From assembly GCA_005772825.1 (NCBI GenBank), contig SXIP01000201.1, forward strand, positions 1 through 40,139: a DNA stretch of 40,139 nucleotides, written 5' to 3'. The position numbers and the translations under genes were made by a program. Source of the DNA: Methylococcaceae bacterium (lineage in GTDB: Bacteria; Pseudomonadota; Gammaproteobacteria; Methylococcales; Methylomonadaceae). Every line of letters starts with the position of its first letter. Position 1 is the first letter of the stretch. Positions 24,125-33,084 of this stretch are shown here, in pieces. The notes under the pieces were generated by a model that worked only from the letters and a program-made list of their open reading frames with translations, had not been told where the DNA came from and ran no database searches.

Positions 24125-24666
24125 GCAAACACCTCGGCATCCGCCATTTTGCTGCCGACCTGATCCTTGCCCGACAAGATAGGCTCTGCATCTATCGGCC
24201 ATTCAATGCCGATGGAGGGATCGTTCCAGAGTATGGAGCGCTCATATTCCGGCGCCCAATAATCGGTGGTTTTGTATAAGAATTCAGCCGATTCGCTGGT
24301 CACGATGAAGCCGTGGGCAAAACCTTCGGGAATCCAGAATTGGCGTTTGTTTTCCGCCGACAGCGTAACGCCGACCCATTTTCCGAAGGTAGGCGAACTG
24401 CGACGAATATCGACGGCGACATCGAAAACCTCACCGGCGACCACGCGCACCAGTTTGCCCTGCGCCTGCTGAATTTGGTAATGCAAGCCGCGCAACACGT
24501 TTTTAGCGGACTTGGAGTGATTGTCCTGAACAAATACCGGATCAAGGCCGGTCAGTTCTTTAAATCGGCGCGCATTAAAGCTTTCATAAAAAAAGCCGCG
24601 GTCATCACCGAAAACTTTGGGTTCAAAAATAAGCAAGTCGGGTATGGCGGTAGTCTGTATTTCCAT
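24121..24666 (-). CDS. rfbC: dTDP-4-dehydrorhamnose 3,5-epimerase
   Basis: 181 residues, full length. Family landmarks: FGDDRGFFYESFN, FVQDNHSKS, VLRGLHYQ with the catalytic His62, GEVFDVAVDIR, FWIPEGFAHGF and YKTTDYW (Tyr131, Tyr136). It epimerises the keto-sugar before reduction by RfbD. It is the first gene of the rfbCD pair; its upstream spacer of 274 bases is shared with a divergent gene and should hold both promoters. Confidence 0.96.
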   Translation of the reverse strand: MEIQTTAIPDLLIFEPKVFGDDRGFFYESFNARRFKELTGLDPVFVQDNHSKSAKNVLRGLHYQIQQAQGKLVRVVAGEVFDVAVDIRRSSPTFGKWVGVTLSAENKRQFWIPEGFAHGFIVTSESAEFLYKTTDYWAPEYERSILWNDPSIGIEWPIDAEPILSGKDQVGSKMADAEVFA

Positions 24667-24940
24667 GATGTTTATAACGGTTTAGTTGGAGTGAAGTGAG
24701 GACAAACAGGGTATGTGACTGAGGATCCCTGTTTTGAGTTAGGGGTCGTCATGATTTTTTAACAATTCAAAAACTACAATTCTCGATTATCTGTCACCTG
24801 GATTGCGAAGTTTTAGTATTATGCCATTAAAATTAATCACTAATCCACCCACGCAAACGCAATCTCGGACCTTGCCCGGCATTTCATACACTGACGTTGA
24901 TTGTTAAAATAACATAACCCTGAAATTTAAAGAGAGTTGC

Positions 24941-25498
24941 ATGATGAGTAAACCAAAATTATCGTTACAGGATCAGTTGTTAAAATCGGGTTTAGTGAGT
25001 TCGGCTCAGGCTAAAAGCGCAAAGTCCGATAAGCTCAAGCAAGCCCGGCAACAACAAAAGAATAATTTAGTCGTGGTCGATGAAGCCAAGGAATTAGCCC
25101 TAAAAGCGCAAGCGGAAAAAGTCGAAAGAGACCGCGAATTGAATCAACTAAAAAAGCAACAGGAAGAGCAAAAACAGATAGCCGCCCAGGTCAAGCAACT
25201 GATTGAATCAAACCGGCAAGCAAAAGATCCCGATGGTGTAGCCTATAATTTTAATGACAGCAACAAGATGAAAACGCTATATGTCTCGGAAGCCATGCGC
25301 CGGCAAATTATCAACGGCCGACTGGCTATTGTAAAACTGGGGCAATCGTATGAAGTAGTCCCGGCTGAAGCGGCGGCAAAAATCAGCTTGCGCGATCCGG
25401 CCTGTGTGATGGTTAGCAATGAAGCGGTTGCCGGAACTGAAGTGTCTGGTGACGATCCTTATGCGGCTTACCAAATTCCTGATGATTTGATGTGGTGA
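24941..25498 (+). CDS. DUF2058 family protein (YaiL-like)
   Basis: 185 residues. The start LSLQDQLLKSGLVSSAQAK is typical of DUF2058 proteins. Residues ~25-95 are a charged coiled coil (KQARQQQKNN through QIAAQVKQL), followed by a small globular end with YNFNDSNKMKTLYVSEAMR, LAIVKLGQSYEVVPAEAA and DDPYAAYQIPDDLMW. Function is unknown in the family; it is cytoplasmic. Either ATG at 24941 or 24944 could be used. It is transcribed alone and closed by the hairpin at 25515. Confidence 0.88.
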   Translation: MMSKPKLSLQDQLLKSGLVSSAQAKSAKSDKLKQARQQQKNNLVVVDEAKELALKAQAEKVERDRELNQLKKQQEEQKQIAAQVKQLIESNRQAKDPDGVAYNFNDSNKMKTLYVSEAMRRQIINGRLAIVKLGQSYEVVPAEAAAKISLRDPACVMVSNEAVAGTEVSGDDPYAAYQIPDDLMW

Positions 25499-25514
25499 TC
25501 TGCCCTCTCCCCCG

Positions 25515-25547
25515 GCCCCTCTCCCAATTGGGGGAGGGGCTTTGTTG
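25515..25547. terminator. Strong terminator between convergent genes
   Basis: GCCCCTCTCCC (25515-25525) pairs over 11 positions (one G-T) with GGGGGAGGGGC (25530-25540) around an AATT loop and is followed by TTTGTTG. It lies between the DUF2058 stop and the dsbA stop and may serve both. Confidence 0.85.
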
Positions 25548-25563
25548 CATACTGCTATGGTTG

Positions 25564-26184
25564 CTATTTTGCCGCGCTTTCCTGCTTAATCAGCTTATCC
25601 ATAACTTCTATCATTTTCTCGTGAGAACCCGCCAAATTGGCGTTAGTCAGGTATTTACCGTTAACAACGACAGCAGGGACGCCGGTTATGCCATAACGAG
25701 CCGCTATCGCAGTTGCCTGACGCATTTTGGAATCGACCAGAAATGAATTATAGGCTTCATGGAATTGGGTTTCATCGACACCATGAGCAACAAAAAACTT
25801 GGCTAGCTGTTCTTCGGTTTCAAGTTTCTCTTTTTTGTTTTGAATGGTATCAAAAATGTCTGCATGCACTTTATCAACAACACCCAAAGCTTCGGCAGTG
25901 AAATAGGCTTTGGCGTGTTTACCCCAGGTGTCACTGAATACAGCCGGCTGACGGATAAACTCGACGTTTGCGGGTTGGCTTTTCACCCATTTATTCAGTA
26001 AGGGTTCAAAGCTGTAACAATGCGGACAGCCGTACCAGAAAAACTCGATCACTTCGACTTTATCGGCATGCTGGGTAGGCTGGGCGGGCGAGAGAGCTTG
26101 ATAACCCGGCTCTTCTGCTTTCAGCATTGCAGAGCAGGCAAACATCAGGATTAACAAACCGGTTTTAGTCATTTTTTTTAACAT
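25564..26184 (-). CDS. dsbA: Thiol:disulfide interchange protein DsbA
   Basis: 206 residues. Signal peptide (GLLILMFACSAMLKA), then a thioredoxin fold with the active site CPHC (Cys53-Cys56) in FFWYGCPHCYSFEPLL and the cis-proline loop GVPAVVVNGKY. Helical insertion residues ~90-150 as expected. It oxidises pairs of cysteines in periplasmic proteins; the many Cys pairs in the secreted proteins at 16-20 kb are plausible clients. It lies 27 bases downstream of the cytochrome gene on the same strand, a pairing common in gammaproteobacteria. Confidence 0.95.
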   Translation of the reverse strand: MLKKMTKTGLLILMFACSAMLKAEEPGYQALSPAQPTQHADKVEVIEFFWYGCPHCYSFEPLLNKWVKSQPANVEFIRQPAVFSDTWGKHAKAYFTAEALGVVDKVHADIFDTIQNKKEKLETEEQLAKFFVAHGVDETQFHEAYNSFLVDSKMRQATAIAARYGITGVPAVVVNGKYLTNANLAGSHEKMIEVMDKLIKQESAAK

Positions 26185-26211
26185 TGTTTAAAGTTCTCCA
26201 CGAGATTAAGC

Positions 26212-26877
26212 TTATTTCATCATCGAAATATGATAAGCAACGGCCTTGATTTCCGCATCGGTCATTTTCTTTGCAATCATGTGCATCATATTTTCGGGAT
26301 TGTTACTGCGAGCACCGGATTTGAAATCAGTGAGGGCTTTGATCAGGTAATCGGCATGTTGCGATCTCAACGCCGGGAATGCCGCCGGTTTGTTGCCTTC
26401 GCCTAAAGGCCCGTGGCAGGCGATACAGGCTGAAACTGCGCGGTTCAAGTCACCGTTGCGATACAAGTCACTGCCTTGGGCTATCAATTCCTGTACAGGG
26501 TCTTTGCCGTCTGCGGCCGGTTTTGCATCATCATCGTCATCGACCACGGGCAATGTATTTGCAGAAATTTTTTGAGCGGCATAGTAAGCGGCAACATCCT
26601 CCATATCTTCATCGCTTAATCCCATCGCCATCGCGGACATCATCGGGTCTTTGCGACTGCCGTCTTTAAATGCGCGTAACTGTTTTACCAGATAAGACGA
26701 GTGTTGCTGGGCAAGCTTGGGGAATGTTGGTACCATGCTGTTACCATTTTCTCCATGACAACTGATGCAGGACGCCGCTTTTTCTTTTCCTGCGTTAATA
26801 TTGACTTCCGCATGTAAAATAGTCGAAGTGCCGGCTAATGCCAGAGCAAGTGAAAGTTTCAGCAATTTTTTTTTCAT
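26212..26877 (-). CDS. Di-heme cytochrome c4
   Basis: 221 residues from ATG 26877; the longer open frame has no signal peptide. Signal peptide MKKKLLKLSLALALAGTSTILHA, then two homologous c-type domains with CISCH (residues 37-41) and CIACH (151-155), each with a downstream methionine segment as axial ligand candidate (DPMMSAMAMGL and NNPENMMHMIAKKM). An acidic linker (DDDDD) joins them. It carries electrons in the periplasm, probably toward terminal oxidases. engB is divergent with 124 bases between, the arrangement known from other gammaproteobacteria. Confidence 0.94.
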   Translation of the reverse strand: MKKKLLKLSLALALAGTSTILHAEVNINAGKEKAASCISCHGENGNSMVPTFPKLAQQHSSYLVKQLRAFKDGSRKDPMMSAMAMGLSDEDMEDVAAYYAAQKISANTLPVVDDDDDAKPAADGKDPVQELIAQGSDLYRNGDLNRAVSACIACHGPLGEGNKPAAFPALRSQHADYLIKALTDFKSGARSNNPENMMHMIAKKMTDAEIKAVAYHISMMK

Positions 26878-26979
26878 CAGGTATCCCCTTCTTATTAGAG
26901 TAATTATTTGGTAGCCTTTGAAAATTAAAAGGCTGCTTAAACTGTAGTCAAATTCTACCTTAATTGGTACCCTTAAGCG

Positions 26980-27007
26980 AGACACCGATGAACAGACACC
27001 GATGAAC
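26980..27007. repeat. 14-bp perfect tandem duplication spanning the engB start
   Basis: AGACACCGATGAAC occurs at 26980-26993 and again at 26994-27007. The duplication creates an upstream ATG (26988) that starts a 5-codon frame whose TGA overlaps the engB ATG as ATGA, so the two could be translationally coupled. Confidence 0.85.
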
Positions 27008-27631
27008 CCAATCTACACCCAGGCAAAATTTATTAACAGTTCGCCGCACCTCAAGGATACACCGGCCGATGAAGGCCTGGAAGTTGCCTTTGCAGGTCGA
27101 TCCAATGCCGGAAAATCCAGCGCTATTAACACCCTGACCCGACAGAACGCATTGGCGCGTATCAGCAAAACGCCGGGGCGAACCCAGATGCTCAATTTCT
27201 TTGAAATCAGCCCGCAACGACGCTTTGTTGATTTACCCGGTTACGGCTATGCCAAAGTACCGTTAGCGGTAAAACAAAAATGGCATGAGCTGATGGAAAC
27301 CTATTTAACCCATCGCAAATCCTTATGCGCCATTATCCTGGTCATGGATGTGCGCCATCCCTTGACCGAGTTCGACTGGCAGATGGTGGAATGGTGTCGG
27401 CACACTAACCTGCCGTTGCATATCTTACTGACAAAAGCCGATAAATTGACTTACGGAGCAGCTAAAAACACCTTATTACAGGTGCAGAATGAATTAAAGG
27501 ACATTCACTTTCCGTTGTCGATACAGCTCTTTTCATCATTGAAAAAAACCGGCGTTGATGAAGTGCATAAAGCCCTCGATCACTTGTTTAACCTGGTTAA
27601 TCAGGATCAGGAAAATAGCCGGGAAGCCTGA
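27002..27631 (+). CDS. engB: Ribosome biogenesis GTPase EngB (YsxC/YihA)
   Basis: 209 residues, full length. GTPase motifs in order: G1 GRSNAGKS (residues 32-39), the switch-I threonine in TPGRTQ, G3 DLPGYGYA, G4 LTKADKL and G5 near LFSSLKK. The family is needed for 50S subunit assembly. ATG 27002 is chosen because the family starts with a short leader ending in SSP. The start lies in a tandem duplication and follows a tiny upstream frame. It is divergent from cytochrome c4 and convergent with pgpA. Confidence 0.95.
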   Translation: MNPIYTQAKFINSSPHLKDTPADEGLEVAFAGRSNAGKSSAINTLTRQNALARISKTPGRTQMLNFFEISPQRRFVDLPGYGYAKVPLAVKQKWHELMETYLTHRKSLCAIILVMDVRHPLTEFDWQMVEWCRHTNLPLHILLTKADKLTYGAAKNTLLQVQNELKDIHFPLSIQLFSSLKKTGVDEVHKALDHLFNLVNQDQENSREA

Positions 27632-27638
27632 ATAAAGA

Positions 27639-27672
27639 AAGCCCCAAAGTCTGAAGAATAACTTTGGGGCTT
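27639..27672. terminator. Terminator hairpin between engB and pgpA
   Basis: AAGCCCCAAAGT (27639-27650) and ACTTTGGGGCTT (27661-27672) pair perfectly over 12 bp with a 10-base loop. The T-rich tail (TCTTTATT) is on the minus strand, so it is a good terminator for the ribH-nusB-thiL-pgpA transcript; for engB it has a stem without a T-run. The remaining spacer to 27834 shows no gene. Confidence 0.85.
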
Positions 27673-27834
27673 GAGGAGAAAATCAGTCGGTAAACAAGGG
27701 GAAATACGACTGATCGAACGCCGTAGAAGGCGTCGGCTTTATGACTGGGGTGCCTATAAAAAGTTCCGACACCGGAAATTTTTTCTAAAATTAATTTCAG
27801 GGCCGGATAAACGGCCTGTCAAAATAACTCTCCG

Positions 27835-28356
27835 TTACGGATGCATCAGCCAGCCGGATTCGTTAAACAACAGCAACAAGACACCGGCAAACACAGCCGC
27901 CAGAACATCATCAAGCATAATACCCAGACCGCCTTGTACCTTTTGATCAATCCATTTGATGGGCCACGGTTTGATAATATCGAAGAACCTGAACAAGATA
28001 AAACCCAGCACCAAGTTTTGCCAGGTAAAGGGAACCAGCCACATTGTAATCAGGAAACCGGCGATTTCATCCCAAACAATGCCGCCAAAATCATGTTCAT
28101 CGAGTTTTTTTGCGGCAATGTCGCATATCCATACGCCGCTAACCGTGACAATGAGTGTCAACAAGCTATAAATAATGCTGTTCGCCTGGACAAACAGGCA
28201 ATACAGCGGAATGGCCGCCACCGTGCCAAAAGTGCCGGGCGCTTTTTTTGCAAGACCGGAGCCGAAACCGAAAGCCAGGAACAAGATGGGATCGGACAGA
28301 ATTTGTTTCGGGCTTAGTTTATTTTTACCCAATGAGGTATTAAGAAAAATGCTCAT
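27835..28356 (-). CDS. pgpA: Phosphatidylglycerophosphatase A
   Basis: 173 residues. Hydrolyses phosphatidylglycerophosphate to phosphatidylglycerol at the inner membrane. Typical sequence: FGFGSGLAKKAPGTFGTVAA near the start, HDFGGIVWDEIAGFLITM with the acidic residues expected for metal binding, FRFFDIIKPWPI and GIMLDDVLAAVFAG. Four hydrophobic segments. It overlaps the thiL end by 17 bases and is last in the operon before the hairpin terminator. Confidence 0.95.
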   Translation of the reverse strand: MSIFLNTSLGKNKLSPKQILSDPILFLAFGFGSGLAKKAPGTFGTVAAIPLYCLFVQANSIIYSLLTLIVTVSGVWICDIAAKKLDEHDFGGIVWDEIAGFLITMWLVPFTWQNLVLGFILFRFFDIIKPWPIKWIDQKVQGGLGIMLDDVLAAVFAGVLLLLFNESGWLMHP

Positions 28357-29323
28357 ACGCTTTTACCTGTAATGCTTGAATGTGTCCCGACTTGTTCAAT
28401 CGCAATCCCGGTTCCGACTCTATAACGCCGATTTTTTTGCAGGCGAACTGACAAGCCGCCTCGAACGCCGCCGTATTTTCCGGGCTGACGGTAAAACAAA
28501 GCTCGTAATCATCACCGGCTGTCAGCGGCATTAACCAATCGCCGGTGTCCTGAATATACGCCAATACGGCCTCCGACAGCGGCAAGGCTTCCCAATCCAG
28601 GCAGGCGCCTGCGTTGCTTTGCGCCAGAATATGCCCCAAATCACCAGCCAAGCCATCCGACAGGTCGATACAGGCAGTCGCAATGTCACGTAACGCCAAG
28701 CCTGCATCAACGCGGGGATCAGGCCGGTTAAAGCGCATTAACGCCGCATCGGGATTGTTGCAATGATAACCCTGCTTTATTTTTAACCCCAGCCCGGCAT
28801 CGCCCAAAAACCCGGTCATAAAAATTAAGTCTCCCGGCTTTGCCATTGAACGCATCAGCGCTTTACCCCGCGGCACCAAACCCATTGCCTGAACCGTAAG
28901 GGTCAATGGACCCGATGTCGTATCGCCGCCGATTAAATCCACCGAATACCGCTCCGCCAAAGCCAAAAAACCCTTGGCAAAGGCAGTCAGCCAGTGCTCG
29001 TCAACGACTGGCAAAGTCAACGCCAGCATTACCGACAAGGGCTGTGCGCCCATAGCGGCAAGATCGCTCAAATTAACGGCCAGCAGTTTATGCCCCAGTT
29101 GTTCCGGGTCGGCTCCGGCAAAAAAATGCACGTTTTCTACCATAGTATCGGTGGTCAACGCTAATTCATAACCGTCAGGAATAGCCAACAAGGCGCAATC
29201 ATCTCCGATACCCAGACGGGTAGACGAATTTTTTACCGCCTGTCGGGTAAAAAATTGCCGGATCAGGGAAAACTCGGTTAGAGAGGACGAATCGGGAGAC
29301 GGAACAGGAAGATCTCCTGTCAT
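28340..29323 (-). CDS. thiL: Thiamine-monophosphate kinase
   Basis: 327 residues. Makes thiamine diphosphate from the monophosphate with ATP. Landmarks: FSLIRQFF, the metal/ATP motif GIGDDCALL, TDTMVENVHF, NLSDLAAMGAQP, LIGGDTTSGPLTL and CIDLSDGLAGDLGHI. Its ATG overlaps the nusB stop by 4 bases. There is no thiamine riboswitch; it is expressed with ribH and nusB, a common arrangement. Confidence 0.95.
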   Translation of the reverse strand: MTGDLPVPSPDSSSLTEFSLIRQFFTRQAVKNSSTRLGIGDDCALLAIPDGYELALTTDTMVENVHFFAGADPEQLGHKLLAVNLSDLAAMGAQPLSVMLALTLPVVDEHWLTAFAKGFLALAERYSVDLIGGDTTSGPLTLTVQAMGLVPRGKALMRSMAKPGDLIFMTGFLGDAGLGLKIKQGYHCNNPDAALMRFNRPDPRVDAGLALRDIATACIDLSDGLAGDLGHILAQSNAGACLDWEALPLSEAVLAYIQDTGDWLMPLTAGDDYELCFTVSPENTAAFEAACQFACKKIGVIESEPGLRLNKSGHIQALQVKAYEHFS

Positions 29324-29760
29324 TTGCTTTCCGTCTTCCGTCTGTTGAGTTCCACGGTTCTTTTTTGCCGGGCGACTTTATCGAGAATACCGTTAACGTA
29401 CTTGTGACTGCCGTCGGCGCCGAAACACTTGGCGAGATTAATACCCTCGTTTAAAACCACGCGATAGGGCATATCCAGCCGATGCAATAATTCGTAAACG
29501 CCTATCCTCAAGATGGCTCTTTCCACCGGATCGATCAAATCGACGGGCCGGTCGACAAATTCGGCCAAAGCCTGGTCAATAGACTCCAGATTCTTGGGAA
29601 CGCCGTGAAACAGCTCAGTAAAATAACTTTTCTGGGCGTCTTTCAGCCGCTCTTCTTCCAGGAACTGCAATTCAATTTGACTGAGATTCTGCCCGGTCAT
29701 CTGCCATTGATACAACGCCTGTACAGCGGCTTTTCTGGCATTGGTGCGCGCTTGACTCAT
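29320..29760 (-). CDS. nusB: Transcription antitermination factor NusB
   Basis: 146 residues, all helical as in the family: ARKAAVQALYQWQMTGQNL at the N-terminus, then FVDRPVDLIDPVERAILRIG, ELLHRLDMPYRVVLNEGINL and the C-terminal KYVNGILDKVAR. It binds NusE (S10) and boxA RNA in rRNA antitermination. It overlaps ribH by one base (TGATG) and thiL by four. Confidence 0.96.
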   Translation of the reverse strand: MSQARTNARKAAVQALYQWQMTGQNLSQIELQFLEEERLKDAQKSYFTELFHGVPKNLESIDQALAEFVDRPVDLIDPVERAILRIGVYELLHRLDMPYRVVLNEGINLAKCFGADGSHKYVNGILDKVARQKRTVELNRRKTESK

Positions 29761-30236
29761 CAGTTTTCCAGGTTTTTAAATAAACTCACCATTTCGATCG
29801 CTGACAACGCAGCTTCCGCGCCCTTATTACCGGCTTTGGTGCCTGCACGCTCTATTGCCTGCTCTATCGTATCAACGGTCAACACACCGAAACTAACCGG
29901 CACATCATATTGCAGGGATATATGCGCCAGGCCTTTAACACATTCACCAGCGACATATTCAAAATGCGGCGTACTGCCGCGAATCACCGCGCCCAATGCA
30001 ATAATGGCGTCATATTTCTTGCTTGCCGCTATGCGCTGCACCACCATGGGTAACTCAAACGCACCGGGCGCCTTGACCAGATGAATATCGGCTTTATCGG
30101 CGCCGTGACGCACCAGCGCGTCAATCGCCCCGCCTTCCAGCTGTTCGACAATGAAACTGTTAAAACGGGAGGCGACAAGACAGAATTTACCGCCTTGCGC
30201 GGAAAAAACGCCTTCAAAGGTCTTTATTTTTGACAT
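29760..30236 (-). CDS. ribH: 6,7-dimethyl-8-ribityllumazine synthase
   Basis: 158 residues. Penultimate step of riboflavin synthesis. Landmarks: [32 protein letters not shown] for substrate binding, [16 protein letters not shown] with the catalytic histidine, and [17 protein letters not shown]. First gene of ribH-nusB-thiL-pgpA; usual partners ribD, ribE and ribBA are not in the window. No FMN riboswitch is recognised upstream. Confidence 0.96.
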   Translation of the reverse strand: MSKIKTFEGVFSAQGGKFCLVASRFNSFIVEQLEGGAIDALVRHGADKADIHLVKAPGAFELPMVVQRIAASKKYDAIIALGAVIRGSTPHFEYVAGECVKGLAHISLQYDVPVSFGVLTVDTIEQAIERAGTKAGNKGAEAALSAIEMVSLFKNLEN

Positions 30237-30417
30237 GTTACTTCTCTATTTATGTTGAATCCGGAGGTTGTTGCATCTTCAGCGTAGTGAAAACTGAAAG
30301 AAACAAAATATACTTCGCGATCACCCAAGCAGGATTTACGGACCGGTCATTTTATCCGATAGCGGCATTTGTCACACGGATATAATACGTTAAATGACCC
30401 GGTTTTAAGGCGGGGTA

Positions 30418-30444
30418 GATAACATCCTTGCAAAAGATGTTATC
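30418..30444. terminator. Hairpin upstream of ribH, downstream of the BtuM-like gene
   Basis: GATAACATC (30418-30426) and GATGTTATC (30436-30444) form a perfect 9-bp stem over 9 bases. There is no clear T-run on either strand. It may back up the terminator just before it or protect mRNA ends. Confidence 0.45.
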
Positions 30445-30450
30445 TGTTGA

Positions 30451-30476
30451 AACAAAAAACCCGTTAACCTAAACGG
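30451..30476 (-). terminator. Rho-independent terminator overlapping the BtuM-like stop codon
   Basis: On the minus strand CCGTT (30476-30472) pairs with AACGG (30465-30461), followed by GTTTTTTG. The TAG stop codon at 30471-30469 lies in the loop, so termination occurs within a few bases of the end of the gene. Confidence 0.65.
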
Positions 30477-31038
30477 ATTTACGATTAATCCCTGCTTCAG
30501 GCAATAACTTGAATAAGATGACGATTGCATAGCCTAGAAGCGCATATACGAGTGCGGAACCGGTATAAAGCGGATAATACTGAACTATCCGCGCAGCATA
30601 GTCCGCTAATGACATCGCCTCGTAACGACCCGAAAACAGGTAGAAACTGCCGTTGGAAATGGCAAATGCCAGCGTTGTCGCCAGCGTTAGCAAGCCCAGC
30701 GATACGGCCAGTGCTGATGCATTCATTGATTTAAACGTAGCACAGTAACGACCGGCAAACCACATCACAGCATAGGTCGGGATCAAGAAAACGTAAGCCG
30801 GTGAAACGCACCAACCGCTGGTGCCGTTGGCAATGGCAAGATAATCAATCAATGCGGCCATAGCCAGCAGGAAAGCGAAAAAACTCTTTTTGCGGTAAAA
30901 ACCGGCAAAGAAAAAAACCGCCAGCGACGCATCGGGCAAATGCAGGGTATCGCCGAAATGATGGTAGCGTGTCAGCACCATCAGCGCAATCAGCGGTACC
31001 GGTAAATACTCAGCTTGCAGCCATTGTTTTATGTTCAT
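30469..31038 (-). CDS. btuM: Probable BtuM-like cobalamin membrane transporter
   Basis: 189 residues with about six membrane spans. It is encoded 46 bases after btuB on the same strand and thus under the same cobalamin riboswitch. PDASLAVFFFAGFYRKKSFF and NGTSGWCVSPAYVFLIPTYA are notable; BtuM proteins (solitary ECF-type S-component relatives) are small, lie beside btuB and use a conserved cysteine to bind the cobalt of cobalamin, and Cys77 here is at the expected place. Family assignment rests on memory of BtuM and on context. It would move B12 across the inner membrane after BtuB brings it through the outer one. No btuCDF genes are in the window. Confidence 0.65.
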   Translation of the reverse strand: MNIKQWLQAEYLPVPLIALMVLTRYHHFGDTLHLPDASLAVFFFAGFYRKKSFFAFLLAMAALIDYLAIANGTSGWCVSPAYVFLIPTYAVMWFAGRYCATFKSMNASALAVSLGLLTLATTLAFAISNGSFYLFSGRYEAMSLADYAARIVQYYPLYTGSALVYALLGYAIVILFKLLPEAGINRKSV

Positions 31039-31084
31039 CGTGTTTTCTCCAAAAATGGGGGGATTAATTATATTTAGGCGGGTG

Positions 31085-32956
31085 TCAGTTATTATAATGG
31101 ATTGAAAGAAAGAAGTTCCTGTCCGCTGTATTATAAGTAGATACGGTTTGGTACTGTTTATCCAGCAGATTGTTCAACTTCGCGCTCAGCATCCAGTTTT
31201 TGTTGAAATGGTAGGCCGTGCGCAAATCCACGGTGACGTAACCGGCCACTTTGACGGTGTTTTCAGGATCATCAAAACGACCGTCTTGCGCGACCACCAT
31301 AGCACCGACATCGAATTGCCCGAAAGAACGAGACCAATCAAACGACAGCGTTTTGTCTGCGCGTCTGGGCAATCTGGCATTGGTTTCGCGGTTAACAGGA
31401 CTGAGCAAATTCATGCTGAGCTTGCCGTTCCATCCCAACCATTGCGTACCGATTTCAGTTTCAATGCCGTCGATTTGCGCTTTGCCGATATTCTGAGCGC
31501 TGAACTCGTAGGTAACGGGATTAAAGTAAGGCGTAATCAAATTATCAATGTCGGTGTGGTAGGCGCGCACTTCCCATTTCAGTTGTTTGTGATCGCCCGC
31601 CAAACCGACTTCAAATGAAGTCGATTGTTCGGGCCGCAAATTGGCATTGCCGTAGTTAGGATAATATAAATCATTAAAAGACGGTGATTTAAAGGCGTTG
31701 CCGAAGTTGGCGAACGGGCTGATGCCGATGGCGCTGTTATAACGCCAGCCGAAGCTACCGGTTACATAATCGCCAAAGGCCTGGTTTTCATCCCAACGCA
31801 ATGAGGCGTTGATAAAATGATTGTCAAAAATCCGGCTGTGCAGTTCACTAAAAATCCCCACATCATAACGAGATTTTTCCTTAAAACCGTCAAAACCAGG
31901 ATTGAAAGTATCCAGATCCGAGCTATCGACTTCGTCAAGGCGATAATCGGAACCAAAAACGAACTGGTGTTCATCCGACAAGGCTATCTGGTTCAGCCAG
32001 GTAGCATTCCAGCGTTGTGTGTAAAAATTGGAAGCAAAAGATTTGTCAGGCGCAAATTGGTCGTTATTGTCGAAACTTTGCCCAAGCCGTAAGGTTGAGC
32101 GCCAATTATCAAGTATGTCGGCACTGCCGGATAACGCAGCAACCTGATTGATAAAATTTGTTTTGTCTTGAAACGATCCATCGTATTCGGTTTTACCTTG
32201 GGAGCGCATAAAAGACGCTTCAATCTCGGCATTATTGTCGAAACGGTGGCCGACACGGGCGTTGACGGCCGTATTGTAGTAACCGTCCGCATCGGGTTGA
32301 TCGACGCCAAAAAAACCCGATGTCGGCTGGCGAGAGTTGAATCCTTGGGTGTTGTAATGCGAAGCGCCGGCCGTATACCAGCTATTTCCCACTTTGCCGC
32401 TGACCGTGCCGCTTGATTTTACGGTGTCATAGTTACCGCCACCGACATCCAGCGTGACGCTGGGTTTCTCGCTTTGGCCGCCTTTGCGGGTAAAAATCTG
32501 GATAACCCCGCCAATCGCTTCGGAACCGTATAAGCTGGATTGGGGCCCACGGATAATCTCGACGCGTTCAATCTGGTCGATGGGCATAAATTCAAAGGGT
32601 GATGTCCCCAACGTAGCCGAACCCACCTTGATACCATCGATCAGCACCAGCACATGATCGGAATTGGTGCCGCGCATGAACACACTGGTGGTTTTGCTGT
32701 CGCCGCCCTGTTGGGTCATGTCGATGCCGGTTGTACCGCGCAATAAATCCGGGAAGGTTTTTACTTGCAGCCGTTCAATATCGGCTCTTGTATAAACGGT
32801 CGCTGCGGCGGCCAACTGATTTTTAGCAATTTCGGTTCGCGTCGCGGTCACCACCATATCGGGAAGCGCCAATGAATCGGGAGCAGCTGTTTCCTGAGCG
32901 AGTGACTGGGCAGTAAAGCCCGTAATGAGTAATGTACTGAATAATAATTTTTGCAT
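31085..32956 (-). CDS. btuB: TonB-dependent vitamin B12 receptor BtuB
   Basis: 623 residues from ATG 32956 (the longer frame runs back into the riboswitch). Signal peptide FSTLLITGFTAQSLA. The TonB box and plug start are PDMVVTATRTE, with FPDLLRGTTGIDMTQQGG, SVFMRGTNSDHVLVLIDG and IERVEIIRGPQSSLYGSEA. A 22-strand-type barrel follows, ending NFFLSIHYNN. The upstream cobalamin riboswitch identifies cobalamin or a corrinoid as the substrate. TonB system genes are not in the window. Confidence 0.94.
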   Translation of the reverse strand: MQKLLFSTLLITGFTAQSLAQETAAPDSLALPDMVVTATRTEIAKNQLAAAATVYTRADIERLQVKTFPDLLRGTTGIDMTQQGGDSKTTSVFMRGTNSDHVLVLIDGIKVGSATLGTSPFEFMPIDQIERVEIIRGPQSSLYGSEAIGGVIQIFTRKGGQSEKPSVTLDVGGGNYDTVKSSGTVSGKVGNSWYTAGASHYNTQGFNSRQPTSGFFGVDQPDADGYYNTAVNARVGHRFDNNAEIEASFMRSQGKTEYDGSFQDKTNFINQVAALSGSADILDNWRSTLRLGQSFDNNDQFAPDKSFASNFYTQRWNATWLNQIALSDEHQFVFGSDYRLDEVDSSDLDTFNPGFDGFKEKSRYDVGIFSELHSRIFDNHFINASLRWDENQAFGDYVTGSFGWRYNSAIGISPFANFGNAFKSPSFNDLYYPNYGNANLRPEQSTSFEVGLAGDHKQLKWEVRAYHTDIDNLITPYFNPVTYEFSAQNIGKAQIDGIETEIGTQWLGWNGKLSMNLLSPVNRETNARLPRRADKTLSFDWSRSFGQFDVGAMVVAQDGRFDDPENTVKVAGYVTVDLRTAYHFNKNWMLSAKLNNLLDKQYQTVSTYNTADRNFFLSIHYNN

Positions 32957-33084
32957 GGTTGTCCTTTGCGCCGCCCGCGCATAGTGGATATGTATTACAG
33001 CGGGGGGACAGAAGACAAAAGAAGACAGGAACGCGCAGTATGCCGTCTTTTTCGTAGACAGCCCTCCGCTGTACCGAATTATAC

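Noticed and set aside
27841-28317. 158-codon plus-strand ORF opposite pgpA
   Set aside because: It is antisense to pgpA, which matches its family over the full length; the product is polar and without known features.
29605-30084. 159-codon plus-strand ORF opposite nusB and ribH
   Set aside because: It spans the junction of two well-supported genes on the other strand and has no ribosome site.
29324-30468. FMN or thiamine riboswitch for ribH/thiL
   Set aside because: I could not find the conserved riboswitch core blocks upstream of ribH or thiL; thiL is internal to the operon.
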